64,000 bases of DNA from Primulina eburnea (Eukaryota > Streptophyta > Magnoliopsida > Lamiales > Gesneriaceae), in contig NC_133109.1 of the NCBI RefSeq assembly GCF_022965805.1, positions 1,255,001 to 1,319,000 on the forward strand. The letters run 5' to 3'. Below, in pieces: positions 1-11,246 of the stretch (position 1 is the first letter of the stretch; the number at the start of each line of letters is the position of its first letter). The notes below the pieces were generated by a model, which saw nothing but the letters and a program-made list of their open reading frames with translations, searched no databases and had not been told where the DNA came from. Made by a program: the position numbers and the translations under genes.

Positions 1-890
1 TGTTGGCCCTCCCATTACCAAATTGGCATGCAATCTCCATTCACATCCAGCCTTGCACACTGCAGTAACCCTTCTTTTCTCATTCAGCTCCACCCCAGAT
101 CTCACAGTCCAATCAACAAGAACACTTCTAAATTCATGCACATCTTTGAATTTCATACCCACTACCAGTTCAAACGTTTTCATGTTCATTCTCTCAGAGA
201 ATACATGATGTTTTGGACAAGAATCATCATCATCAGAACTTGCCAAACTAATAAGTTCATCCTCTAACTCAATGTCGCTATACCAACACTCTGTGGCCTT
301 TTCATTATGTGGCTTCGGTTGGCTTCTTCTTGTATCATCTCCTGCATCATTCTCTGTAGAAGAGTCTGAATCAACATCCTCATCAGATTCATGAAAGCTA
401 CCATCTCATGAGTCTTCATCATCTCCAATTGAAACATCATCAAGTCCAATATCATTATCATCTATCGGTCACTTGTCCCCCCTTCATTATCATCAGTTGC
501 ATTCATTAGTTGTGGTCCAGCCTCTGTATCATCACTAGGATTACATCCAACACCAATAATTGCATCTTTCAGTGGGGTGAAATTATTCTCAACTGACCAC
601 AATGTTATAACACTAAGATTCCTAAAGCAATTACACATCGTACGGATCTCTGCATCACCAACAATTTTCACCATTTCAGTGGTAAATGCATTTTTCGGCA
701 ATTGAAAGAAAAAATGCACATTCATTTGTTGTCCTCCAGCAACTTTTAACATATCAAACAAGTCATCGAGGCAAAACCTATCAAGATCAACATCTGGAGT
801 CACAAATTTCTTACCACCTCTGTAGAAGTTTTTGTGCTGCTCATCAAATTTCCCACCATGCCACAACTCAATCCTAACTGTCGATTCCAT
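1..890 (-). pseudogene. MULE (MuDR-type) transposase, N-terminal part, broken
   Basis: On the minus strand the first 140 residues (890 down to 462) match the PB1-like domain that precedes plant Mutator transposases; it opens MESTVRIELWHGGKF and is followed by FYRGGKKFV. Reading continues in a different frame: an acidic stretch (DSDSSTENDAGDD, about 340-385) and then FELVVGMKFKDVHEFRSV and VCKAGCEWRLHANLVM (1-170), typical of the MuDR DNA-binding domain. A frameshift near 465-480 and an in-frame TGA at about 406-408 break the gene, so it cannot make a full protein. The catalytic DDE domain would lie off the left edge. The domain assignment rests on motif recognition. An alternative is a domesticated MULE gene, which the breaks make unlikely. 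Confidence 0.75.
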
Positions 891-1358
891 GATGTCTATA
901 TACTGTAAAGAAAAAACATTAACTTACAAAGGAGATCTACCATACACAAGTCGCAAAGAGAATTCCCATTTCATCCGAGGGAAAAAAGTTAAATTTAAGC
1001 ACACATTTTATCAGAAAAACAATAACTTACTGAGATAATCGATGAAAAACCACCCAGCACAGGTCATAAAGAGCACTTCGTTGACAATATCATCGCCCAG
1101 CTCCAATGCTTGGTTTCGAGAAGGTTAGGGCAAAAGCTTCATCGGATTCCAACCCAGCAAGAATGAAAATGAAATAATTTAGCTTATTATTTAAGCAGGG
1201 ACATTTTGGACAATTAAAAATTTTGTTTGACTAAAAGCATGGTAGGCATGCGTGTGCTGACCATTTAAAAACACAGGGAGTTTTAAAATGATAAATTTTT
1301 CACGAGGGGATTTACGCCAACTCGGGATATCACGGGGGTAGTATATGCAATTTCCCCT
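1..1358 (-). mobile_element. Mutator-like element, 5' part, truncated by window edge
   Basis: The element contains the broken transposase (1-890) and about 470 bp of 5' flank. On the minus strand the probable outer end is at 1358 and begins GGGGAAATTGCATATACTAC, a G-rich start typical of plant MULE terminal inverted repeats. The partner repeat and the expected 9-bp target duplication would lie left of position 1, so the boundary is unconfirmed. Confidence 0.5.
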
Positions 1359-1702
1359 AAAAAAAAATATAAATCATCAAAGAATAGAGTCCAAATCACG
1401 TAGGTTCTAACCTTCAAAACTCATGAATTTCAATTCAATTTATATATCAACTAGTTGATAAAATTTAGATTCTTGAACTAATTTAATGCTCAATAACATA
1501 ATTTTTTTTAAAAAAATTACGGAACGACCAATACAGAATGTTAAAAAAAATTAATTCTTTGACAATGAGTGTCCATATATTGTTAAAATCTTTCTAAATA
1601 ACAAATTCACTCAGTTTAGCCAAAGAGAAATTAGATCTAGGAATCCAAATTTTTAACTTGATTTGAGGAGCCTTGTTACTAAAAAAAAATATATCGCGCA
1701 TT

Positions 1703-1800
1703 AGTCGATATCGCTAGTGGTGTAGTGATATAAATAAAAAGAGAGACGAGTTCGATCGATCTCCGGTGGAAGTTTGAATTCCTACACATGAATTGGGAAT
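1703..1800 (+). mobile_element. SINE-like tRNA-derived repeat (candidate)
   Basis: The stretch has a box-A-like segment (TAGTGGTGTAGTGATA, about 1713-1728) and about 30 bp later a box-B-like segment (GAGTTCGATC, about 1747-1756). That order and spacing fit a tRNA-derived SINE head or an internal Pol III promoter. No poly-A or poly-T tail and no target duplication could be fixed, and there is no second copy in the window. It is not a functional tRNA, because no cloverleaf can be drawn. Confidence 0.35.
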
Positions 1801-2148
1801 GAAACTTTTGAATTCAAATAAAAAATATAAAGAATCGTAAATAATTAATTAATATAATAAAAACTAACAAATTGTAGAAAAAAATAGAAAAGGGGTTTCG
1901 CAATCTTCACAAGTTTGATTTGTTCTTGCCGTGTGGGGTTACCATAAATAAAAAAGGGGTAAATTTGTAATTTAGGTTATATTTTAGGAGATAGATTGTC
2001 AATCCTAGCAAAACAAAAGGAATTCTTTCCAATCAAGTAAGGTTTTTTTAAAACGGGCTTCTTGATTAACTGGGCCCATAAAAAATGAGACAAACATAGG
2101 ATTAACAATCCATCCTTTGCTTATCACCCATCAAACATAGCCTTAGCA

Positions 2149-2238
2149 TAAAAAGTAATAATTCTTTTTCATGGATGACCTAAATAAGAGATCGGTCTCA
2201 CAAATACGACCCGTAAAACTGTCTCACACAAGTTTTGC
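2149..2238. repeat. Partial copy of the GTGAGAC MITE
   Basis: This is one half of the small element seen in full at 2900-3061 and 52133-52313. It shares the core (AAAAAGTAATA, TGGATGACC, AAATAAGAGATC) and one terminal repeat (GTCTCACACAAGTTTTGC). The other end is missing, so it is a truncated copy. Confidence 0.7.
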
Positions 2239-2899
2239 TTTCTTGAAATTATCTTCATAAAAACAATTTTTTATGTTTACATACATTATTTGTCGAGGTT
2301 TATAATGTTCTCATGAATTATACCAATTAATTTTGGTCTATTATTATTATTATTATGCAAATGCAACACATGTTCGTGGGGGCATTATTATGTAAATGGC
2401 CGACAGTCCAACTACCCACCAACCCTATATAAGTATCCAATTATATAAAGAAACATATTGCAAATTTCTAGAATTGTACATGTCATTTTTTGGGGTAAAA
2501 ATATATGATATGATATATCTATACTATATATATACAATGCGAGATCATATATGCTGAGTCTTAAATTACAAAAAACCCACAAAACTATCGAATGACAAAT
2601 AAAGACGTATCCTATTAAAATCAAATAATTTTAAAATAAAAAAATTAAAATAATTATCATATTATATACAAACAACACATAATATTTGTATATAACGTTA
2701 CATCTCGACTATAAAGCAATAACACAGTTGTTCTCTTGATATGCTCAGTCTTGAATTAAACAAAAAACCGCAAAACCGTCAAATTGCAAAAAAAAAAAAA
2801 AGACGTATCATATTAAAATCAAATACTTTTAAGATAATTTCAAAAAAAAATATTTTTAAAACAATAATCATATTATATAAAAACAACACATAATATTTA

Positions 2900-3061
2900 G
2901 GTAAAAACTTATGTGAGACGATCTTACGGGTCGTATTTTGTAAGACGAATATCTTGTTTGGATCATCAATGAAAAATTATTACTTTTTATTGTAAATATC
3001 AATAAAATTGACCCATATCACAGATAAAGAAATATGAGACCGTCTCACAAGAGACCTACTC
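2900..3061. mobile_element. 162-bp MITE with 9-bp target duplication
   Basis: The copy is flanked by TAATATTTA on both sides (2891-2899 and 3062-3070). Its ends are imperfect inverted repeats sharing GTGAGACG-TCT: GGTAAAAACTTATGTGAGAC at the left, and the reverse complement of GAGACCGTCTCACAAGAGAC at the right. A 9-bp duplication is the hallmark of Mutator-type transposition, so this is probably a non-autonomous MULE derivative. It has no coding capacity. Two relatives lie at 2149-2238 and 52133-52313. Confidence 0.7.
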
Positions 3062-3469
3062 TAATATTTATATATGCGTGGCGTGTTGCCGCTGGCATCT
3101 TGAAAGTAAAAAGAAAAGAACAATAATGCATCAACAAACAATCCTAACTTCTGATTTTTTACGGTAAAACCTTGTAAACTATATAAAAAAAATAAGTGAG
3201 ATCGTCCATTACAAGATTAACCAATTAAAACAGACATTTCTCTGGCTTCCATACAAAAGGGAAGTAAGAAAAAATAACAAAAGATGCAAGCGGGTGAACA
3301 GCTGCCCCAACGTAGCTTAACTGGTTCAAGGCAAGGAGCATTTGCTGATCTGCTTTCGCCAGTAAGGTGTATGCCTTGGTTGTACCCAATGTAAGGTTTC
3401 GAACTTCGGCAATTGCCCCAACGTAGCTGAACTGTTATTAAAAAATTCATAAGCTATAAGTCTCTAATC

Positions 3470-5959
3470 TCATCTTCCTTCATTGGTCAGGAGCTGGGAA
3501 AAAACTCGAGTCGTCGAAATGTCCGAATGACCCTCCCCGCTACCCCCCTGACCAACACCTCCACTGCTCGTGGGATCGCCCCGAACGAGCCTAGGAGCCC
3601 CTGTATCATCAGATAAAATGTTGTCCGTCGAAGTTTGTGGCTCATTTGTTTGAAGTTGATAAGCGTGTTCCAAGTTCCACAAGACGTCCCCCATTGTCGG
3701 CCTGTCGACCCCATATTCAGCCAAACACTTTTCGGCTGTTTCTCCGAACTTTTTCAATGAGCTCGGTTTTATCTGGTCTAGTAAACGGCGATCAACGATT
3801 TGTTCAATGAACCCCTTCTTTTGCCACTCCATCGCCCACTCGGCTAGATTCACCTGATCCCGGTTAAGCAATGGATCAACCGCTGGTCTAGCGCATAAAA
3901 CCTCGAAAAGAACAACCCCAAATGAATACACATCCGATTTATCCGTAAGTTGCTGCCTCCGAAAGTATTCAGGATCTAGATATCCGAAACTACCCTTCAC
4001 TCCCGTGCTTACGTGAGTTTCGTCAAGGCATGGACCAGATCTGGAGAGACCGAAATCCGCCACCTTAGCAACATAGTTTTCATCAAGTAAAATGTTGGTT
4101 GATTTGATATCGCGGTGGATGATACCTTGAGCCGAACCAGTGTGGAGATAGTGAAGGCCCCTAGCTGCCCCAATGCATATTTCCAGCCTTTGTTTCCATG
4201 ATAAATGTGGTAAAGTTGTTCCGTACAAATGATGTCTTAATGGCCCTTTCTCCATATACTCATAAACAAGAATCATTTCAGATTGCTCTTCGCAATATCC
4301 CACTAGTGAAACAAGATGGCAATGGCGAATCTTGGACAGCACGGTAATTTCAGTCTGGAATTCAGGTACTCCTTGCCTTGAACCAGGCATGCCTCGCTTC
4401 ACAGCAACCTTGATGTTATCTTTAAGAATCCCTTTATACACTGTGCCAAAACCACCTGAACCAATAACCAGAGTCTTGTCAAAATCATTTGTGGCCGCCT
4501 GGATATCCAAAAAGGGAATCCTCAAACCATAATATCCATAAGGGCCAGGAGAGGCAAGTGCGGTTCCTTCAGAAATTGCATACGAGCTACCACGGACAGA
4601 AGTCCAACCTACACTTTCAGAACGTCTTGGTTTTGGTTTAACCCTTCTTTTCTTGCATTTAAAACAAACGAAAAAAATCAACGTAGTAGCCAAAATCAGC
4701 ACAAAAAATCCTCCAGCAATCGAACCAACCAAAATCCACACATGCTTCTTGTTAGATGTCTTCGGTAAAGCAACAAAATCCACCATTCTCATGATCTCCA
4801 CTCCATTTAGTATAGCATTTTTCTTCAAAGTATTACTCAAATCAGAAGGACCAACACTAACACGCATGACATTTGACTTTTTAGCGTTTTCAACCGCAAA
4901 ATCAATGTAATAAGGCGAAGCTAGCTCGTGGAAAGCAAGAACAGACAAATCAACATCTTTATACGCAGTAATCCCATTTATATATATGTTAAAGTACAAC
5001 GAGTTAAGTCCAATACTAACAATGTCACAAAAATGTAACCGGACTAAGAACATATCATCCGCAGATAGAACTGGGAAATCCCATGTAATATTGAACAAAA
5101 AATTCAAACTCCCATTAGCTATGTTCATTTCTTGTGCAGTCATATACACATTATCAGGGGCATTCTCCTGCGTTGCCCCACCGGGTTGATAGTTTGGCGG
5201 ATCATTGGAAGTAACAATTTTTGCAGCAGTTTTCAAGCTAAGATAATCTTCATCTGGGATCCAATATCTCCAAAGGGTATCATTGAACGGTGTTATTTTC
5301 GACCCTCCAACATTAATTCTATGAACAGTTTCTAAAACTTGGGATGAGATATTCTGCTTAAATTCTTGAATCCCATCAGAAGTAATCAATGCTAGACCAC
5401 CGGCGTCAATAACAAAATCTTTGGGAGCTGAAAAAAACTCAATTGCATTCACAAACGCAAAATCTGAAACACTACTAGGCTTTAACAAAATCTCAAGATT
5501 TTCTTTATCCACCACAAAGAAGAACTCTTTAAGAACAGTAGTATCAGCACCAAAATTGCTCAAAAGTAAAACCCCGTTTGCCAAAACGCTAAAATTACCC
5601 ATTTTCAGATCATAATTCTGAGAAATAAACGGAGAGAAATGCATCCGAACTATATGGATCCCAAGATTCTTGACGTCAAATTCATAGCTTGAAGCAGAAG
5701 TGAAAACTCTAGCTGTGCCGTAAAGAACGGAAGACTTGGGAGAAGGGTTTGGATTTTTTAGAGCAATAGATTTACCTCCAGACAAATACATTGAACCATT
5801 CTTCGAAGCATCCCCAAGAAAGTGCCTGTTATCAGAAACTACAGCACTTGCGCTTGATCCACAGTTGATAAGGTAATTATCCTGGGGTGTAAAAGCACTC
5901 GAGAGAAGAACCAAATTACATAAACTTAAACACAGAAACTGAAGAAATTTCACGTCCAT
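3470..5959 (-). CDS. CrRLK1L (malectin-like) receptor-like kinase, At5g24010 type
   Basis: The 829-aa protein belongs to the Catharanthus roseus RLK1-like (FERONIA/THESEUS) family: plasma-membrane kinases that sense cell-wall state or RALF peptides. Residues 1-22 form a signal peptide. The malectin-like ectodomain spans about 24-395 (LETVHRINVGGSKITPFNDT; LVRLHFCDIV). A transmembrane helix lies at about 407-432. The kinase domain, about 496-765, has the glycine loop GSGGFG (500-505), ATP lysine K521, HRD (615-617), DFG (635-637) and DPEYF, so it looks catalytically complete. The tail ends FSQLLTNEGR. The ORF is open 60 codons further upstream, but MDVKFLQFLC starts directly before a good signal peptide, so I chose it. 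The family is typically intronless, as here. Sequence from memory is closest to Arabidopsis At5g24010, whose ligand I do not know. Confidence 0.93.
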   Translation of the reverse strand: MDVKFLQFLCLSLCNLVLLSSAFTPQDNYLINCGSSASAVVSDNRHFLGDASKNGSMYLSGGKSIALKNPNPSPKSSVLYGTARVFTSASSYEFDVKNLGIHIVRMHFSPFISQNYDLKMGNFSVLANGVLLLSNFGADTTVLKEFFFVVDKENLEILLKPSSVSDFAFVNAIEFFSAPKDFVIDAGGLALITSDGIQEFKQNISSQVLETVHRINVGGSKITPFNDTLWRYWIPDEDYLSLKTAAKIVTSNDPPNYQPGGATQENAPDNVYMTAQEMNIANGSLNFLFNITWDFPVLSADDMFLVRLHFCDIVSIGLNSLYFNIYINGITAYKDVDLSVLAFHELASPYYIDFAVENAKKSNVMRVSVGPSDLSNTLKKNAILNGVEIMRMVDFVALPKTSNKKHVWILVGSIAGGFFVLILATTLIFFVCFKCKKRRVKPKPRRSESVGWTSVRGSSYAISEGTALASPGPYGYYGLRIPFLDIQAATNDFDKTLVIGSGGFGTVYKGILKDNIKVAVKRGMPGSRQGVPEFQTEITVLSKIRHCHLVSLVGYCEEQSEMILVYEYMEKGPLRHHLYGTTLPHLSWKQRLEICIGAARGLHYLHTGSAQGIIHRDIKSTNILLDENYVAKVADFGLSRSGPCLDETHVSTGVKGSFGYLDPEYFRRQQLTDKSDVYSFGVVLFEVLCARPAVDPLLNRDQVNLAEWAMEWQKKGFIEQIVDRRLLDQIKPSSLKKFGETAEKCLAEYGVDRPTMGDVLWNLEHAYQLQTNEPQTSTDNILSDDTGAPRLVRGDPTSSGGVGQGGSGEGHSDISTTRVFSQLLTNEGR

Positions 5960-7892
5960 GGAAGAAACTTGTTGGAATCTGAAAAAAAGGATTCTCCAAC
6001 AAACAAGAATGAATGAATTACAGCTAGTGGATTTGAGTGGGTGACTAATAGAGAAAAAGTGACTGCTTTTATGAACAAGAACCAAAAAAATTATTAGAAA
6101 GTGACACAAGATTCGAGTGGATTTGAACTTTCCAACCAAAAGGGTGCTGATAACTTGAGGAATAACTGGTAGTTTAGCACAAAGAACAGATTTTTCGCAC
6201 TACAAAATCTTGGGATTTCTCGCGACAGGATAAAGTACTCCGGTAATTACACTGTGCGAAGTGGGTTACAGAAAATTCTTGAACAAATCTGAGGATCTGT
6301 AGAAACAAAATGTCAAGGAGTTGTTTTCACTTGCAAGAAATTTAACAAGATTAGATTTTAATTGGTGGGGTCATTAACACCATATTATGGACCATCGTTT
6401 CCGCACAAACACCAAAATTTACTGTTTAAGCGAGAAAAAGCCTAAGCAAAAACAGTACCCAAGTTTGACTTGTAGCCTTATCATCATCGTCGCATCCACA
6501 TTGGTGTTAAAGCATTCAATTGATTTGAATGCTCTGACTGAATTTTTTAATATTTTTTAAATTTGCTTTGTGGCACTTGCCAGAAACCAAGCACGCGCCA
6601 GCTAAAAGCGTGAGGAATGGGCAAGTCTTGGCCCACCCCCACATGCCCACTTTCCTTTTTTTTTTAAAAAAAATTATTTTATTTTTAAAATTTTGTTTTA
6701 ATTAATTCAAATGATTTAATTTTTTTTTAAAAAAAATTAATTTTATCAAAGTTTTAAAAAGCGTGAAGCGTCCCTGGCACATGGATGTCGAGCTCCAAGC
6801 TTAAATGAGATTAACACAGATTTAAGCGTGAAAAAACGTTTTTTTTATTGTAATTGTAATTATCTCAAACCAATAAATAGATAAAATGATACATAAATAT
6901 GATAAATTTAAGTCTGATCCATTAATTCTCATATTTATAAAAGCATAAAAATCTCAAAATTGTAATTTTTATTTGTTTTTACAATTAGACCACATAAAAA
7001 TGCTAAATATTTGTCAAATCATTATCAAACATGTTTACCCATGATTAAAATTAAAATATAGACATCTAAATTATAAACCTAATTTATTATTTTAAAACAA
7101 AAAGACATACCTTCAAAATAAAAAAATAAAAATAAATAGATACGATTAATTGTGCTTAACCACACTTAATTAAACGCCTTAATTACGCTTTATTCGGTCA
7201 AACTATAGTTTCACCATTTTTTTTCTACTTTTCTCCGAATTGAGGGGTTTTTGTCTAGCTTCAAGCTTAAGCGTGTTTAACCGGAGCTGAATCGAGCTTT
7301 TTAGAACAATGCATTTTATTGTAATGTTATTGTAAATATTTAGTTTTTTAAAAAAGTAAAAATCTTTAACAGCTAATTGGATGTGGGTGCGGCTTGAGAA
7401 GCTGCAAACAAGAAAACAAGAAGGTGAAGTATCAGATCTAAAGGCAGACTTTGTAAAGCTTAAGATTAAGAATGAACAAGTACATTCTTCAGGAACAATT
7501 CTTCAGCCACTCTTGAGAAAATGTAGGAATTAAAAATTCCATTGGGAGAGAGGACAAGTCTCGCCTTTGGTATAATATATACACCTATGCCAAGCCCAAC
7601 TAGTTTGGTCTCAAATCCAGTTAATATGACATAACTCTATGTAGTGTAAAACCTATCGATACCATACCAAAAAACATGTTCAAAATAGATACATACTGAC
7701 CAATGAAGTAAGTAAAATGATGCAACGGAAGTAAATTGACCTCTTGATGCTTTGAACTATTGCACATGGATCTTTTTAGACCCATATCAATACTAAGCTT
7801 GGGGGAATGAAATGGATAATGCTAAAAGTACATCCACTATATTATACATCGATATTTACATAAATTATATCGTCATAATTTTTATTCAATAT
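5960..7892. other. Promoter side of the kinase gene and AT-rich intergenic DNA
   Basis: The part adjoining 5960 should contain the 5' UTR and promoter of the minus-strand kinase; I could not single out a TATA box with confidence. From about 6540 to 7350 the DNA is very AT-rich, with long A/T runs and scattered short words (AAGCGTG, TTAAGCGTG) suggesting an old eroded repeat. 7380-7890 holds no recognisable gene. The last five bases (7888-7892, AATAT) are the target duplication of the Athila element. Confidence 0.5.
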
Positions 7893-9375
7893 TGTTACGA
7901 CTCTGATTGTTGCACTCCCAAGAGCAGGTTGTCCACAAGTAGTATAATTCGGTGAGTCCGATATCGTATCCACAGGGAAGATAAGGTAATTACAAGTCCA
8001 CCACAATGTCTTTTTGTTTTGGTTTGTTTTTGTTTCTTTTTAATTTTAATTGTTTGAATCTTTAATGGGTAAATTTTAATTGTTTCAAATTTTAATTTAA
8101 GTAGTTGAGATTAAAGGATCCACTCTTGGTATTTTAATAAAGTTAACATTAACGAACAATATTGAAATTCACTTAATAAAATGGTTCCAATATATTAAAT
8201 AATCATATTTATATTATATTATATATTATTATCTTATAAGTATATAACATATACCAAAACTTATAAATGTGGTCAAGTATTTATTGTGCTATATATATTT
8301 GTAAACACTAAATCAAGGTTCCCACTTTAAATGGTTGGTAAAACCAAACTAACATTTAAATGATACCAATAAATTAATATTATATATTCATATATCATAA
8401 ATCAAGGCATCCACTTTAAATGGTTGGTAAAACCAAACTAACATTTAAATGGTTCCAAGAATTTAGTGTAACATATAGCAACATTAAATCAAAACTCCCA
8501 CTTATAAGTAGGGTATAAAAATACTTAAAGAAATAAATATAACATAAACAATAAATAACGATTAAATAATATAAAACATAGATTCTTACCTTTTAGTAAC
8601 CTTATTATCATGCCAAGAGTTTCACCTTTTCATCTCAACTTTAGGAAGTTAGCTATTCATTATTCAAGGTGTAAAACTTTGAATATGAAATTATCATGCT
8701 AATTATATTTAAATGAATAAATAAAGGAAACATATAGAGAGAAATATATGAACTCAAAGGTTTGTTCAAAGAATGAGGGATATCTCAATACATTACAATG
8801 CACCCCTATTTATAGCCAAATTTGGGGAGACAACCACAAATAAAATATTATTTTTTTACACAAAAGTCTTCATTGGTGTTCCGAGATATTATATTATATT
8901 ACACATCACTTTTGAAAATCTTCTTCTCCGAATTTGCTTCTTCACATAAAAAGAAACATGTGGATAATTGAGTTGTCTAGTTGTGGTATTTTTTTCAAAC
9001 CATTTGACCAAGTAATTTGAGAGATATGGTCAAAATACTAGAGCATAGTAAAACTGCCATTCCTTTGGTAACTTTATTTGTTGCTTAATTTGATCTCACT
9101 TGTGAGAAGATTTTTATCTCATGCTTGCCAACAATATTGTAAATATTAACATCAACTTTATACAGGTCCGAGAATCATCTTAATCCCATTTGCAACGCCA
9201 AGTTTATTTTTGTTTCATCGAACCTGTAAAAAATATTAAAAACTTGTAATTACACAACAACTTATATTTTATACAATTTATTATAAAACATATAATATTT
9301 AAACATTTAATAAAACAAAAACTATATATTTATATTATAAAACATTTAATTAATGTACAATTTTTATGTTTATCA
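7893..9375 (-). repeat. Athila 3' LTR (1483 bp)
   Basis: Nearly identical to 17608-19093. It runs from TGTTACGACTCTG to TTTATGTTTATCA. It contains a TATA box on the minus strand (GGCTATAAATAGGGG in reverse, about 8806-8820). Two tandem imperfect repeats of about 86 bp (about 8320-8460) each hold CCACTTTAAATGGTTGG and ACATTTAAATG, which can pair into a hairpin. Confidence 0.93.
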
Positions 9376-9387
9376 CACCTCCCAACC
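9376..9387 (-). promoter_or_regulatory. Athila polypurine tract (candidate)
   Basis: On the minus strand GGTTGGGAGGTG lies directly before the 3' LTR, where the plus-strand primer of reverse transcription is expected. It is short and interrupted by pyrimidines, so it may be partly decayed. Confidence 0.5.
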
Positions 9388-10607
9388 AGATTATTGCTAG
9401 TTCCTAGCAATTTAAGCGTTAATAGCAATACAAAACATATTGATTAATTTAAATAGAAATGTAATCAGAACTATCTAAGTGTTTAAATTAAATTTGAAAA
9501 CTGTCAAAGTTATATCAAGATCATCATAATTATAATTTATGAAATAATTTGAGATGATCAATTCAAAGCTTATTTCAGGTAGTTAAATGTACACGGCCTT
9601 CAGAAATTCCTAGTAAGAGTCTCAACTCCATATCCTCACAGGTTAATAAATGTTTCAATTTATGGCAACGATTTCTCTCATGGAGTTGGAATACAGATAA
9701 ATGCTCAGAAAAATGGTTTACAGAATGCAGACAGACAGACGAGCCAAACTAATCAAAAGATAGAAAATCCATTGATTCAAAATCTAGTTGTTCTTATTAT
9801 ATATTTTTTTCTTTTTTTTTTCATAACATCATGGAATCAGACTAAGTTTATGCTTCTTGACCACATATTTATTTAATTTGTACAATAAATTTCTCTCTTT
9901 CTTTTTTTTTTTTATTTTTTTTATGAGAGATATATGGGTCGTAGCATATAACTTAAAAATTACATAGATCTTCAATATCTTTCTTTTTGTATTTTTCTCC
10001 TCATTTTTTTTTCTTTCAGGAAATATCATTTTTTTTTTCAAAATAAGAACTCAAGATCTAAACAATAGATAGTCTCTCTCATGATCAATAAAGGTTCGAA
10101 AGCTGTTTTCTCAGTCCTCTCCACTCACTCACAAAATATGTGTGAGTTTAAAATTTTAGGCACTCTTATAAGGTATATCTTGGGCCATATACTTTAATAC
10201 CTGATTTTATCACAATGGTTAATCACTCAAAAAGATTTCATAAATCATATTTTTATATTGATCAGAATATTAAAATTGACTTTTTTTTTCCAAATAAAAA
10301 TTAAACATCCTTAGATAGATTAATACATTTTCTAATTTAAACCTTTCAAATATTTAATGTATGATATTTTTGCAAAAATTACAAAGATACAAGCAATAAA
10401 CATGATTTTATTATAAAATAATATATATATTTTTATATTTTTTTTAATTTTTTTTTATAAGTTTGTTCTCCCCCCAATCAGAATATGACATTGTCCCTAA
10501 TATCAAAATAACTATTAATAAAGAGTACATAATGAAAGAGATATCACCTGGAATTTTATTGAAGATAACAAACTGAAACAAACGCAAACCAATCTACGAC
10601 TTTTGAA
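9388..10607. other. Athila 3' non-coding region
   Basis: AT-rich DNA between the LOG-like stop codon and the polypurine tract. It has long T and A runs (for example about 9806-9822 and 9901-9922) and no ORF with recognisable motifs. A 70-residue Lys-rich ORF here is low-complexity noise. Confidence 0.6.
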
Positions 10608-11246
10608 TCAATGATCCAACTTCCTTTTCTTACTGCTTGATTGCGACCAATTGATCTTTGTTATCATCGGATCATGCTTATGAACAAAAGCTTCCAAATT
10701 ATCAATTAATTGGTCGGCAGTCGAAGCACAGATGAGCATCCGTCGTGAATTTTCTGAAATGAAATTTTGTTCCACAGCTTTATCAAGAAATGTCAACAAA
10801 CTGTCATAATAATTATTGATATTCAACAAGCCCACAGGTTTATTATGGATATTAAGTTGTGCCCAGGAAACAGTGTGAAAAATTTCTTCTAATGTACCAA
10901 AACCACCTGGTAGTGCGATAAAAGCATCAGAATTTTCAATCATTTGAGTGATTCTTTCATACATAGAAGAAACTTTTAATTCCTCCCCAATCGTAACACC
11001 TGTAATATTTCCTTCAGCTAAAGCTGTAGGAATAATACCCAAAACCTGACTACCTCCAAGATGAGCAGATGTTGAAACAGATCCCATTAACCCAATATTA
11101 CCTCCCCCATATACCAAGTGAATTTTTCTCTCAGCCAATATCTTTCCAAGATTATTCGCTGCTTCTACAAACACTTCATTTTTTCCAGGACTCGACCCAC
11201 AAAATACACAAATATTTTTCAATGTTTGTGTAGAGGATCCAGCCAT
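10608..11246 (-). CDS. LOG-like: LONELY GUY-type cytokinin riboside 5'-monophosphate phosphoribohydrolase, inside a retrotransposon
   Basis: The 212-aa protein matches plant LOG enzymes along its full length (usual size about 210-220 aa). LOG releases active cytokinin bases from their riboside monophosphates in the cytosol or nucleus. Visible motifs are ICVFCGSSPG (12-21), GGGNIGLMG (47-55), R98 in MYERIT, and the signature PGGFGTLEE (113-121, the family's PGGxGTxxE), then SWAQLNIHNKPVGLLN. Changes from the usual plant text include PGGF for PGGY and an Ile where Lys normally follows R98. The tail SSKKRKLDH is basic and NLS-like. Plant LOG genes have several introns; this copy has none, as expected for a captured cDNA. 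It lies in the env position of the Athila element, same strand. TCTATAAAAT (about 11297-11304) and an acceptor-like TTTCGCAG sit within 60 bp upstream of the ATG. Confidence 0.85.
   Translation of the reverse strand: MAGSSTQTLKNICVFCGSSPGKNEVFVEAANNLGKILAERKIHLVYGGGNIGLMGSVSTSAHLGGSQVLGIIPTALAEGNITGVTIGEELKVSSMYERITQMIENSDAFIALPGGFGTLEEIFHTVSWAQLNIHNKPVGLLNINNYYDSLLTFLDKAVEQNFISENSRRMLICASTADQLIDNLEAFVHKHDPMITKINWSQSSSKKRKLDH

Larger units (their letters stand above)
1359..3469. other. AT-rich intergenic region
   Basis: Apart from the SINE candidate and the MITE copies, this is AT-rich DNA with homopolymer runs and no supportable gene. The part closest to 3470 would hold the 3' UTR and polyadenylation signals of the receptor kinase; no single signal stands out. 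Short ORFs here show no motif and no coding bias. Confidence 0.6.

Noticed and set aside
3217..3450. 77-aa ORF just downstream of the receptor kinase
   Set aside because: No motif; lies where the kinase 3' UTR is expected.
9829..10041. 70-aa Lys-rich ORF in the Athila 3' region
   Set aside because: Low-complexity A/T-run translation.
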